A stretch of DNA of 64,000 nucleotides from JAHDCJ01 sp039028895 (GTDB taxonomy: Bacteria; Bacteroidota; Bacteroidia; Chitinophagales; Saprospiraceae). Position 1 is the stretch's first letter; each line of letters opens with the position of its first letter. Below are positions 35,192 through 44,500 of the stretch, piece after piece. The DNA is taken from the NCBI GenBank assembly GCA_039028895.1, contig JBCCHF010000003.1:124001-188000 (forward strand). Direction: 5' to 3'. The notes below the pieces were generated by a model. That model searched no databases and was not told the DNA's origin. It saw only the letters and a program-made list of their open reading frames with translations. A program made the position numbers and the translations under genes.

Positions 35192-36424
35192 ATGTCAGAA
35201 GACCAAAAATACAAGCCCCTCTCACCAAATGAGAAAGCAATACGTCGCCTGTTAAGGAATCGGTCGGCTATATTCGGGATATTTGTTATTTGTCTGGCAG
35301 TAATCATTGCTTTGCTTGGCTATGGGATCACCCCTGATTCTACTCCGGATGCCAATGACCAGGTTAGTGAAGTGGCCCTTAAAAAACCAGGCTTTAATAT
35401 TACTTTGCTAAAGGTTCGCAAGAATCGTTCAATCGAAAAGCAATCCTTTCTAAAAACGATATTGTTTGGGCAACCAAATCCTAACCGTTTGGTACCGATC
35501 AACTCCTATGAAATTAATGAGGATTCCATTTATATTAAGGTGTATCAAGGTGAAGGTGCTCCGGGAAAAGCTGAGCAATATCACCTGGTAGATGTACTGT
35601 ATGCGACATCAATTGAAAAACCGGAAATTGAATATGTAGACAATCAATTCAGGTTTTCAACAGTAGATGGCACTTCAGTGGATATTCCTGTTTCAGAATT
35701 GCGGGAACGCATCGAAAAAAAGGCCATTTACATTCATGTTTATTACTTTGGAACTGACGGATATGGACGCTGTCTATTAAGCAGATTGTTGATTGGTGTA
35801 AGAATTTCTTTATCTGTTGGCCTTGTTGCTGTAATAATTTCGCTTTCAATTGGTATTTTTATGGGAGCAGTCGCCGGATACCTCGGTGGCAGGGTTGATG
35901 ATTTTATCATGTTGATCATCAATACGATGTGGTCTATTCCCACACTTTTGCTTGTTTTTGCCTTGGTACTTGCCTTGGGCAGGGGCTTCTGGCAGATATT
36001 TACAGCAGTTGGACTGACCATGTGGGTTGATGTTGCGAGGATTGTTCGCGGACAGGTATTGTCATTAAAGAATGTACAGTATGTAGAGGCAGCCCAGGGG
36101 TTTGGATTTAGCGCAGGTCGGATTATTCGGAGACATATTTTGCCAAATATTTTAGGACCTGTAATGGTGATTGCTGCCGCTAATTTTGCTATGGCTATCC
36201 TGATAGAAGCAGGATTGAGCTATTTGGGGTTTGGGATACAGCCTCCCCAACCTTCCTGGGGTACGATGTTGTCTGAAAACTATAGTTTCCTGTTGATGGG
36301 AGGCAATCCGTTTCCAGCTATTGTACCAGGAATAGCCATTATGTTAATGGTATTGGCATTTAACCTTGTCGGGAATGGCTTTAGAGACGCCCTGGATGTT
36401 AAAGCAAGATTGGGCACCGGATAG
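35192..36424 (+). CDS. OppC/DppC-like ABC transporter permease
   Basis: About 410 residues. An OppC_N segment (about 10-55, 'LSPNEKAIRRLLRNRSAIFG', then TM1) is followed by a large extracytoplasmic insertion (about 60-200) that is charged and rich in beta strands, then a BPD_transp_1 domain with about five helices and the conserved cytoplasmic loop 'YVEAAQGFGFSAGRIIRRHI'. It should pair with an OppB permease and two ATPases to import peptides or similar, but none are encoded nearby. The ATG at 35192 (MSEDQKYK) is chosen over 35135, which would add 19 residues that do not fit. Confidence 0.85.
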   Translation: MSEDQKYKPLSPNEKAIRRLLRNRSAIFGIFVICLAVIIALLGYGITPDSTPDANDQVSEVALKKPGFNITLLKVRKNRSIEKQSFLKTILFGQPNPNRLVPINSYEINEDSIYIKVYQGEGAPGKAEQYHLVDVLYATSIEKPEIEYVDNQFRFSTVDGTSVDIPVSELRERIEKKAIYIHVYYFGTDGYGRCLLSRLLIGVRISLSVGLVAVIISLSIGIFMGAVAGYLGGRVDDFIMLIINTMWSIPTLLLVFALVLALGRGFWQIFTAVGLTMWVDVARIVRGQVLSLKNVQYVEAAQGFGFSAGRIIRRHILPNILGPVMVIAAANFAMAILIEAGLSYLGFGIQPPQPSWGTMLSENYSFLLMGGNPFPAIVPGIAIMLMVLAFNLVGNGFRDALDVKARLGTG

Positions 36425-36478
36425 TAAATTGAATTATATAACCCTGTAAAAACCAGAAAAATAACACAGCATAGATAT

Positions 36479-37705
36479 TTGAAAGATTCGCAAACGAATA
36501 TTGAACTACTGGAACGGGATCTGTACCTCAAACAGCTACAGATTAACCGTCTATTGGATGTGACTCAGGCGATCAACAACAATTTGTCGGTTGATAACCT
36601 ATACAACATTTATAAGTCAACACTTAACTGGGAATTGGGCATTAAGAAAATGATCCTGTTTGTTAAGGACTTTGGCGAATGGCAATGTGTTACCAGTATT
36701 GATGTTGAACCAGAGTTAACCAAAGTGGATTTGACAGATGTATTCGCCAAATACAAGCGCGTAGCTAACTTGGATGAAAAAAACCACCCTTTGCTCAAGG
36801 ATTTTGACATCGTCGTTCCTGTTTATCACAAGGACTATCCGATCGCTTTCACGTTCATTGGCGGATTGGATGAGCACGATAATACCTACGAGAAAATCCA
36901 ATTTGTTACAACCATAACCAATATTATTTCAGTTGCCATTGAGAATAAAAGGCTGTTTAAACGGCAATTAGAACAAGAACGTTTGAAGAAAGAGATGGAG
37001 TTGGCAGAACAAATGCAGAAACTCTTGATCCCCAATACATTACCGTCAAATAGTCATTTTGAGCTCGATAGTATTTATAAACCCCACCTAGGGGTCGGCG
37101 GAGATTATTTTGATTTTATCCAGTTAAATGAAAAAGAGTTTGTGGTTTGTATTGCAGATATTTCCGGTAAGGGAGTCGCTGCAGCTCTTTTGATGTCAAA
37201 CTTCCAGGCTAATCTTCAGCTTTTGGTGAGAAGAGATATTTCAATGCGTCAAATGGTTGAGTTGTTAAATGAATCGGTCTTACGCATAACCAAAGGAGAC
37301 AAGTTCATTACTTTCTTCATTGCACGATATAATATCGAAACCCGGATACTGACCTATGTCAATGCCGGCCATAATCCACCGCTGTTATATGGACGAGATC
37401 ATGTAACCTACCTTCGTGATGGTTGTACGATATTGGGTATCTTCCCGGAAATTCCAAGTGTCGATGTCGGTGAAATTAGAGTTAGCCCTGATTCTTTGCT
37501 GGTCGCCTACACAGATGGCCTGACTGATATTCGGAATGAAGCTGATGAATTCTTTAACACTGAGATGCTTCATGACTTTCTTGAAAAGTACCAGGAACTT
37601 TCTGTGAAATCGTTTAACGAGAAACTGTTATCGACTATCGATGAGTTTAGAGGAGAATTTGAATATCCTGATGATGTTGCCGTGGTTACATGCAAGATCT
37701 TCTAA
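36479..37705 (+). CDS. GAF-PP2C (SpoIIE/RsbU-type) serine phosphatase
   Basis: 408 residues: a coiled N terminus, a GAF-like domain (about 30-165), a short linker helix ('EQERLKKEMELAEQMQKLLI') and a PP2C phosphatase (about 195-405). The metal-binding motifs are 'LGVGGDYFDFI', 'CIADISGKGVAAALLMS', 'YVNAGHNPPLLYG' and 'VAYTDGLTDIRNEADEF'. It likely dephosphorylates an anti-sigma-factor antagonist in a partner-switch, but no STAS or RsbW partner is present here. Translation starts at a TTG at 36479; no ATG is available near the N terminus. Confidence 0.9.
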   Translation: MKDSQTNIELLERDLYLKQLQINRLLDVTQAINNNLSVDNLYNIYKSTLNWELGIKKMILFVKDFGEWQCVTSIDVEPELTKVDLTDVFAKYKRVANLDEKNHPLLKDFDIVVPVYHKDYPIAFTFIGGLDEHDNTYEKIQFVTTITNIISVAIENKRLFKRQLEQERLKKEMELAEQMQKLLIPNTLPSNSHFELDSIYKPHLGVGGDYFDFIQLNEKEFVVCIADISGKGVAAALLMSNFQANLQLLVRRDISMRQMVELLNESVLRITKGDKFITFFIARYNIETRILTYVNAGHNPPLLYGRDHVTYLRDGCTILGIFPEIPSVDVGEIRVSPDSLLVAYTDGLTDIRNEADEFFNTEMLHDFLEKYQELSVKSFNEKLLSTIDEFRGEFEYPDDVAVVTCKIF

Positions 37706-37714
37706 ATTTGTGGT

Positions 37715-37894
37715 ATGACTGATTTTGGACTCCTGTTATTATTGTTAAGCGCCTATCTTACTTATCGGTTTGTTATTAAGCCCCGATTCCTGGAACCTCC
37801 AAAGGAAAAAACGAAGATCCGTCAGGACAATACCCAGCATAAGAAAAATTATGATGGCGGAGAGTTTATTGAATACGAGGAAGTAAAGGAATAA
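37715..37894 (+). CDS. Small membrane-anchored protein, DUF4834-like (59 aa)
   Basis: An uninterrupted 59-codon frame from ATG 37715 to TAA 37894, 9 bp after the phosphatase gene. Residues 4-21 are a single hydrophobic helix (FGLLLLLLSAYLTYRFVI). The rest is charged and ends 'GGEFIEYEEVKE', matching the 'GEYIDYEE' tail of DUF4834 proteins in Bacteroidota. Its function is unknown. Confidence 0.7.
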   Translation: MTDFGLLLLLLSAYLTYRFVIKPRFLEPPKEKTKIRQDNTQHKKNYDGGEFIEYEEVKE

Positions 37895-37924
37895 AAAAAG
37901 GGTCCTGAACTTATTCCAGGACCC
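37893..37924 (-). terminator. Terminator downstream of sigma factor gene
   Basis: On the minus strand GGGTCCTG/CAGGACCC (8-bp stem, 37924-37917 with 37907-37900, loop of 9) is followed by seven Ts (37899-37893). It sits 41 bp after the sigma factor stop. Its T run overlaps the stop of the opposing 59-aa gene. Confidence 0.8.
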
Positions 37925-37964
37925 AATAGGATTTATTCCCATTTCAACTATGAACCTTACTTCT

Positions 37965-38498
37965 TTATTTGACGATATCAGCCATTTCGTTTTCCTGATA
38001 TTGCGTCTTAATTACATTTTTTAATTCTTTACGAGCAAAAAAGATTCTACTCTTTACAGTTCCGAGTGGCAAATCCAGATGGTCTGCAATCTCCTGATAT
38101 TTATAACCGTGATAATGCATCATGAAAGGAATGCGAGTGCTGTCATCGAGACTCTCGATAATTCGAGCCAACTCCTTCATCATAATATTAGAGTTTGCCT
38201 TGTTACCTACTGAGTTTGAACCTGAGTTGATATAATACAGATTATCTGTTGAGTCGATAATTGTATTGGCCTTCATCTTTTTACGATAATTATTGATGAA
38301 GATATTTTTCATGATGGTGAAAAGCCAGGCTTTAAAGTTAGTGCCCGGTTTAAACTTCTCTTTATTAGTGATTGCTCTAAATGCTGTTTCCTGAAACAGG
38401 TCTTTAGCATCCTCTACATTTTTTGTCAGATTATAGGCAAAAGAATGAAGAAGATGAGACATGCTGTCAAATTGCCGATTGAAATCTAATGAGGACAT
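37965..38498 (-). CDS. RNA polymerase sigma factor, ECF-like
   Basis: About 177 residues from the ATG at 38498 (MSSLDFNRQFDSM). Region 2 ('AYNLTKNVEDAKDLFQETAF', 'FKAWLFTIMKNIFINNYRK', about 25-80) and region 4 ('ARIIESLDDSTRIPFMMHY', 'YQEIADHLDLPLGTVKSRIF', about 120-165) are clear. The longer frame to 38558 is rejected because a -33/-7 promoter (38535-38565) lies within it. The gene is downstream of the MerR-type gene on the same strand with 341 bp between. Such sigma/MerR pairs often regulate carotenoid genes in this phylum, but no crt gene is present. Confidence 0.88.
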   Translation of the reverse strand: MSSLDFNRQFDSMSHLLHSFAYNLTKNVEDAKDLFQETAFRAITNKEKFKPGTNFKAWLFTIMKNIFINNYRKKMKANTIIDSTDNLYYINSGSNSVGNKANSNIMMKELARIIESLDDSTRIPFMMHYHGYKYQEIADHLDLPLGTVKSRIFFARKELKNVIKTQYQENEMADIVK

Positions 38499-38839
38499 AA
38501 GCGATGATTTTATAGGTTTTCTGTGTTGTTGATTCAAAAGTATATAAAGATTAAACAAAAAGCAAGCTTTTGTTGAATCTTTTTTTCAAAAAGTTAAACA
38601 AAATTAGTTAATCTTTTCTTAATAAAAATTAAATTGCTGATTGTCAACATCTTATCATTTCGCTCTTATTTGGATGAATTCTACAACTTTCAAAAATAAT
38701 TGAAACTTATGACGCCATAGATAAAACCTATATTAGCCGATTATTCAGCGTTTATAGGGTTTTGGCTGTTTGTCTACTGATTAATGAAACTTAAACAAAA
38801 AAGTAGTGGTGAAAGGTCGCCTGGAAGATAAAAAGGCAG
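38499..38839. other. 341-bp AT-rich gap between MerR and sigma genes
   Basis: It holds the sigma promoter near 38535-38565 and an imperfect hairpin (AAAACCTATA 38723-38732 with TATAGGGTTTT 38753-38763, one bulge). No reading frame or tRNA is seen in it. Confidence 0.6.
38535..38565 (-). promoter_or_regulatory. Candidate promoter of the sigma factor gene
   Basis: On the minus strand TTG (38565-38563) is followed after 20 bases by TACTTTTG (38542-38535), a good match to the Bacteroidota -33/-7 pattern, 36 bases before the ATG at 38498. Confidence 0.45.
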
Positions 38840-39724
38840 TTAGGCGTTTTCCTCGAAAAATTGAATAGTATGGCCGAGTGTTTCCAGTATTCTGGTGTTT
38901 CTGCGCATTTCAATTATCTGGGAGATTACAAGGTACCCTGAGAAAAGGAGTATACAGTCAGGAAAGTAAGACGATAGCCTGTCAATATAGTCCTGAACAG
39001 GCTCCAGTGTAAAGGCTGTAGAAACCATCGCATACATGAAATCAGGTTGGTGAATGTCATGCACTGTTTTCAGGTCGTTATGCGGGATGTTTTGTCCAAG
39101 ATAAACGACAATGAATCCACGTTTCTTCAAAAGGTAATGAAGAAAGAGAAGGCTCAATTCCTGATCTTCCCCTTCCGGACCATAAACAACGACTTTTTTG
39201 GCAGATGTCGGTTTAACTAATGGAATGTGATCTATCGCCGAAATGATTTTTTGGCGGATCAGGCAGCTCATAAACTGTTCTTGGGCCGGATTGATCGAGC
39301 CTGTGAGCCAAAGTACGCTCAATTTGTCAAGGAAAGGGGCAATGACTTCAATCATTGTCCGTTCAAAACCTATTTGATCGATATTAGTGGAAATGATCTT
39401 GTCAAACTTGTAGACGTCCATTTCGACCATGGAAATGGTAAGTGCATCAAGTTGGGTATCGTGTTCAAAATTGACCTCTGATATGGCTAAGACCCTTTCT
39501 GCTATCTCTTCCTGGCTCATTTTGGCAATCTTAGCGATCCTGATACCATTTTTCCTCAGAAGTGCAACGTTTAATATAAACTTCAGATCGGCATCTGAAT
39601 ACTTCCTAATATTGGTATTAGTACGATGAGGCTCGATGATTTTATAGCGCTGTTCCCATATCCTCAAGGTGTGAGCCTTTATGCCCGAGAGTTTTTCTAG
39701 ATCTCGTATGGAGTAAACAGCCAA
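38840..39724 (-). CDS. MerR-type regulator with degenerate B12-sensor domain (CarH/LitR-like)
   Basis: 294 residues starting at a TTG. Residues 1-70 are a MerR winged helix ('YSIRDLEKLSGIKAHTLRIW'). Residues ~85-165 are the four-helix cap and ~175-290 the Rossmann domain of cobalamin photoreceptors. The cap has W139 but its E-H pair is E149-Q150. The lower-ligand motif ExHxxG is E186-D187-Q188-ELS. Both cobalamin-contacting histidines are therefore glutamine, so B12 binding through the usual ligand is unlikely. It may sense something else or act constitutively. No carotenoid genes accompany it. Confidence 0.88.
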   Translation of the reverse strand: MAVYSIRDLEKLSGIKAHTLRIWEQRYKIIEPHRTNTNIRKYSDADLKFILNVALLRKNGIRIAKIAKMSQEEIAERVLAISEVNFEHDTQLDALTISMVEMDVYKFDKIISTNIDQIGFERTMIEVIAPFLDKLSVLWLTGSINPAQEQFMSCLIRQKIISAIDHIPLVKPTSAKKVVVYGPEGEDQELSLLFLHYLLKKRGFIVVYLGQNIPHNDLKTVHDIHQPDFMYAMVSTAFTLEPVQDYIDRLSSYFPDCILLFSGYLVISQIIEMRRNTRILETLGHTIQFFEENA

Positions 39725-39911
39725 GAATAAAATTGTTTAAAAGGTTAATAGCCAAATAATTATAGTCGGAGAGTATAGTTGTCAGCGACGAAGACCTAAC
39801 ACGAAGCCTATCAAAAGGTTTAATGATTATTTAAATTTTGTCTAAAAATAATGATGTTTTTTGCAAAAAACGTTAAACAGAACAGACAAATTACGCCATA
39901 TGGGGCCAGAT

Positions 39912-40868
39912 TTAGAAGACAGCCTTGGCGATTTCAACAAATGAACTTACAGCACCAAGCGTGTAATAGTGCAGGCATGGCACACCAAACTCCTTGAGCT
40001 CTTTGGATTGATGGATACACCATTCAACCCCTGCTTTACGCGCAGCAGTGCTGTCTTTTGCAGAAAGTACTCCATCTACAAGATCATCCGGTAGATCCAC
40101 AAAGAAGGTTCTGGGAATGGAGGTAAGTTGTTTCTTGGATGTGATAGGTTTGAGGCCCGGAATAATCGGGACATTAATATCGTTGTCGCGGCAAAGTTTG
40201 ACGAAATCGAAATACTTTTGGTTGTTAAAAAACATTTGAGTAACGATATAATCACCCCCCGCTTTGATCTTTTCCTTTAACCAATGCATATCGGATTTAA
40301 GACTTGGCGCCTCGAAGTGTTTTTCCGGGTAACCGGCAATGCCTATACAAAAGTCTGACTGCCAACCGTTCACAATGGTATTGTCAAGGTACAAGCCTTT
40401 GTTCATGTTCTCGACCTGTCTGACAAGATCAATGGCATATGAATGTCCTCCGGGATTCGGTTCAAATTTGCCTTCAAATTTTCTGGCATCTCCCCTGATG
40501 GCTAAAACATTATTAATACCCAAAAAATTGAGATCGATCAGGGCATTTTCAGTTTCTTCAACCGAAAAACCACCGCAGATAAGGTGTGGCACCGCATCAA
40601 CGCCATATCGATGCATGATGGCCGCGCAGATGCCTACGGTGCCGGGGCGCTTGCGGATCGACGTTTTTTCATAATATCCAGATGCCCGTTTTTTATAGAT
40701 GTACTCTTCACGATGGTATGTTACATCAATAAAGGGTGGCTTAAACTCCATTAACGGATCCAGTACATCGTAAATGCTTTCCATGCTACCACCTTTAAGG
40801 GGTGGCAATATCTCGAATGAAACCAGCGTTTCACCTTTCGCTTTCTCAATATGTTCAGTTACCTTCAT
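39912..40868 (-). CDS. metF: Methylenetetrahydrofolate reductase
   Basis: About 318 residues of an FAD-dependent TIM barrel that reduces 5,10-methylene-THF to 5-methyl-THF, the methyl donor for MetH encoded nearby. Seen: 'VSFEILPPLKGGSMESIYD', 'PHLICGGFSVEETENALIDL', 'NVLAIRGDARKFEG', 'GGDYIVTQMFFNNQKYFDF' and 'VPIIPGLKPITSKKQL'. The start at 40868 (MKVTEH) is preferred over 40889. A TAATTTTG box (40894-40887) lies 18 bases upstream. It is divergent from the peptidase gene at 40902. Confidence 0.95.
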   Translation of the reverse strand: MKVTEHIEKAKGETLVSFEILPPLKGGSMESIYDVLDPLMEFKPPFIDVTYHREEYIYKKRASGYYEKTSIRKRPGTVGICAAIMHRYGVDAVPHLICGGFSVEETENALIDLNFLGINNVLAIRGDARKFEGKFEPNPGGHSYAIDLVRQVENMNKGLYLDNTIVNGWQSDFCIGIAGYPEKHFEAPSLKSDMHWLKEKIKAGGDYIVTQMFFNNQKYFDFVKLCRDNDINVPIIPGLKPITSKKQLTSIPRTFFVDLPDDLVDGVLSAKDSTAARKAGVEWCIHQSKELKEFGVPCLHYYTLGAVSSFVEIAKAVF

Positions 40869-40901
40869 CTGTCTATTCTTGGGCTGCAAAATTAATATAA
40901 T

Positions 40902-41498
40902 ATGACAAAATTCCTTTTTCCAATATTTCTTTTAACGAGCTGTTTTTATGGAACTTCATTCTCCCCACAACAAATTCCAGTGTCTAATGGTTTTGATTAT
41001 CCGGTCGGGCCGGAAAAAGGAATCACTGGATCAAGAGATGGAGATGGTTGGTATGATGCGAATGATTTTGGCAATGATCGTCACCTCGGAGAAGACTGGA
41101 ACGGTGAACAGGGCGGCAACACGGATTGTGATGAACCAGTATACGCTATTTCAACCGGAGTAATTGTATACGCGAATAACGCCGGATTTGGATGGGGAAA
41201 TGTTGTTATTATCAGGCATCGCTTGCCTGATGGTAGTGAAGTTGAATCACAATATGCGCACCTTAAAGATCTTTTGGTAACAAGTGGAGATACCGTAAGC
41301 CGTCGACAACTTATTGGGCATATTGGCGATGGCCGTGATCCTTGTGGAGATAGCAAGCCTTATTATGCCCATTTACATTTTGAAATCCGGTTATCCGAAT
41401 GCAGGGCCTGGGGAAGGGTTGGTCTTGGTTATTCCGATAATCAATCCGGCTGGATCGATCCGTCAGAATTTATTGATGCGAACCGTAATTTTGATTAA
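40902..41498 (+). CDS. M23-family (LytM-like) metallopeptidase, exported
   Basis: 198 residues with an N-terminal signal peptide (about 1-20; a Cys in LLTSC could be a lipobox). The M23 core has 'DRHLGEDWNG' (HxxxD zinc ligands), 'GWGNVVIIRH' and 'YYAHLHFEIRL' (second His and catalytic His). Such enzymes cut peptidoglycan cross-links in the periplasm. There is no LysM or coiled coil. It lies between metF (divergent) and metH (37 bp downstream, same strand). Confidence 0.9.
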   Translation: MTKFLFPIFLLTSCFYGTSFSPQQIPVSNGFDYPVGPEKGITGSRDGDGWYDANDFGNDRHLGEDWNGEQGGNTDCDEPVYAISTGVIVYANNAGFGWGNVVIIRHRLPDGSEVESQYAHLKDLLVTSGDTVSRRQLIGHIGDGRDPCGDSKPYYAHLHFEIRLSECRAWGRVGLGYSDNQSGWIDPSEFIDANRNFD

Positions 41499-41535
41499 TA
41501 TTTTTGGGTATTAGTCTTATTTTTGGACCCGCTAT

Positions 41536-44500
41536 ATGAAAAACCAAGTGAAATACACAGAACCCAATGCTCCTGCATTGCTGAAAGCAGTCGAAGACAG
41601 AATTCTTGTTCTCGATGGTGCAATGGGTACTATGATTCAGTCGTATAAATTGGATGAGGCAGGATTCAGGGGCGAAACGTTCAAAGATTTTGAAAATGAT
41701 CTTCAGGGTAATAACGATCTTCTGAGCATTACCCAACCGGGTATCATCGAAGAAATCCACCGTGCTTACCTGGAAGCAGGCACAGATATTATCGAAACCA
41801 ACACGTTCAACGCTACCGTGGTTTCGCAAGAAGACTATGGTACCCAGGACTGGGTGTATGAGATGAACAAGGCTTCTGCCGAAATTGCAACTAAAGCCGC
41901 TAAGTCCTTTACTGAAAAAGACCCATCCAAACCCAGGTTCGTCGCTGGTGCCTTAGGACCCACGAATAAAACGACCTCAATTTCTCCGGATGTAAATGAC
42001 CCAGGTTACAGGGCGGTTACCTTTGATGAAATGATGCTTTCCTATTACGAGCAGATCAGAGGATTAGGCGATGGCGGAGTAGACATTTTCCTTGTAGAAA
42101 CCATATTTGATACCCTTAATGCAAAGGCAGCACTGTATGCCCTTGATAAATATTTTGAAGAATCAGGCCGCCGATGGCCAGTCATGGTGTCCGGTACAAT
42201 TACCGATGCCTCTGGCAGAACCTTAAGCGGGCAAACCCTGGAAGCCTTCTGGATCTCGATTAATCATGTTGACCTGTTTTGCGTTGGCCTCAATTGTGCC
42301 CTTGGTGCAGAAGAAATGCGACCATACATTGAGGAGATGTCAAAACTGGCAGATTGCTATACCAGCGCATATCCAAATGCAGGTCTGCCTAATGAGTTTG
42401 GCGAATACGACCAGGATGCTGATACGATGGCCCAGTTTATTGAAGAATTTGTCAAAAGTGGTTTTGTCAATATCGTTGGCGGGTGTTGTGGTACTGACCC
42501 CTCACACATTCAACGCATGGCGGAACTGCTAAAAGACATCAAACCCAGTCGACAGCCAGCTGAACCAAGTCCTTACACACAGCTGTCCGGGTTGGAAGCT
42601 TTGACAATACGACCCAGCTCCAATTTCGTCAATATTGGCGAACGGACCAACGTTACTGGGTCCAGAAAATTCGCAAGACTCGTCAAGAATGGTGATTACA
42701 TGGAGGCGTTGACAGTAGCCCAACACCAGGTAGATGGTGGCGCACAAATCGTCGATATCAATATGGACGAAGGTTTGCTCGATTCGAAGCAGGTCATGAA
42801 AGACTTTGTTAACCTCATGGCTTCAGAGCCGGATATCGCCAAATTGCCTTTCATGATCGATTCTTCAAAATTCGAAGTCATTGAGCAAGGCCTTAAAAGT
42901 TGTCAGGGTAAATCTGTAGTGAATTCGATTTCGCTAAAAGAAGGTGAGGCAGAATTTATTCACCAGGCCAAAGTCTGCAAGCGATTCGGTGCAGCTGTGG
43001 TTGTAATGGCATTTGATGAAGAAGGACAGGCAGATACCATTGACCGGAAGGTTGAAATTTGTCATCGTGCCTATCGCATTTTAACAGAAAAAGTAGGATT
43101 CAGACCTCAGGATATCATTTTCGATCCGAATATTTTCGCGGTAGCGACAGGGATTGAGGAACACAATGGATATGCTATCAACTTCATTGAAGCAACTCGT
43201 CAAATAAAGACATTAATGCCTGAGGTGAACGTCAGTGGCGGTGTCAGCAACATCTCATTTTCTTTTAGAGGGAATAATGCTGTCCGGGAAGCCATGCACT
43301 CTGCTTTTCTTTATCATGCGGTGAATGCTGGGATGGATATGGGGATCGTCAATGCAGGCATGATCGAAGTTTATGAAGATATTCCTAAAGATCTGCTGAA
43401 ACTGGTTGAAGACGTTCTATTCAACAGGTCTGAGCAAGCCACCGAAGCATTGACCGCTTACGCGGAAAAAGTAAAAGGCACCGGGAAAAAGATCGTCAAG
43501 GATATGTCGTGGCGGGAAACGATTGTGGAAGAACGCTTGGCCCATTCCCTGGTAAAGGGTATCACTGAATTTATTGTTGAAGATACCGAAGAAGCACGAC
43601 TTAAGTATCCTTGGCCTCTGGATGTCATAGAAGGTCCGCTTATGGACGGTATGAATGTAGTGGGTGAGTTGTTCGGTTCTGGTAAGATGTTTCTGCCGCA
43701 GGTGGTGAAAAGTGCTCGTGTCATGAAACAGGCCGTAGCTCATCTTACCCCTTTTATTGAAGCCGAGAAAGCTAAAGGTGGTAAGTCTTCAAAAGGCAAA
43801 ATTCTGTTAGCGACGGTGAAAGGAGATGTACACGATATTGGAAAAAATATTGTTGGAGTGGTACTTGCCTGTAATAATTTTGAGATCGTTGATCTTGGTG
43901 TAATGGTGCGGGCAGAGAAAATCCTGCAGGTAGCAAAAGAAGAAAACGTTGACATTATCGGGTTAAGTGGATTAATCACGCCATCTCTGGATGAAATGGT
44001 GTTTGTTGCCAAGGAAATGCAGCGACAGGGGTTTGATATTCCATTGATTATCGGAGGAGCAACGACATCTAGGACACATACAGCCGTAAAGATAGAGCCA
44101 CAATATGATTTTCCTGTAGTGCATGTACTCGATGCTTCGAAAGGGGTTTCAGTATCAACAGCTCTAATGAGCGAAACCGGTAAAAAGCCCTTCGTAGAGA
44201 AGACCAAAGCAGATTACGAATCCATTCGCGAAAGCCGAAAAGGCCGAAAATCATCCAAGAAATATCTAGCCATTGCAGAGGCAAGAAATAAGCGATTTGC
44301 TTTCGATTGGGACAATTACGATCCGCCAAAGCCTACTTTCACAGGAGTTAAGGTTTTTGATCAATATGATTTGGAAGAATTGTCAAATTATATTGATTGG
44401 ACGCCATTCTTTTTAAGCTGGCAGCTCAGAGGGAAATATCCCAAAATTCTTAAAGACCCTGTTGTAGGTGAAGAAGCAAAAAGACTGTTAAGAGACGCGC

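Noticed and set aside
38499..38558. Longer start of the sigma factor at 38558
   Set aside because: The added 20 residues do not resemble sigma region 1/2, and the best promoter lies inside them.
41499..41535. Cobalamin or SAM riboswitch ahead of metH
   Set aside because: Only 37 bases separate metH from the peptidase gene, too short for either class, and no riboswitch core is seen.
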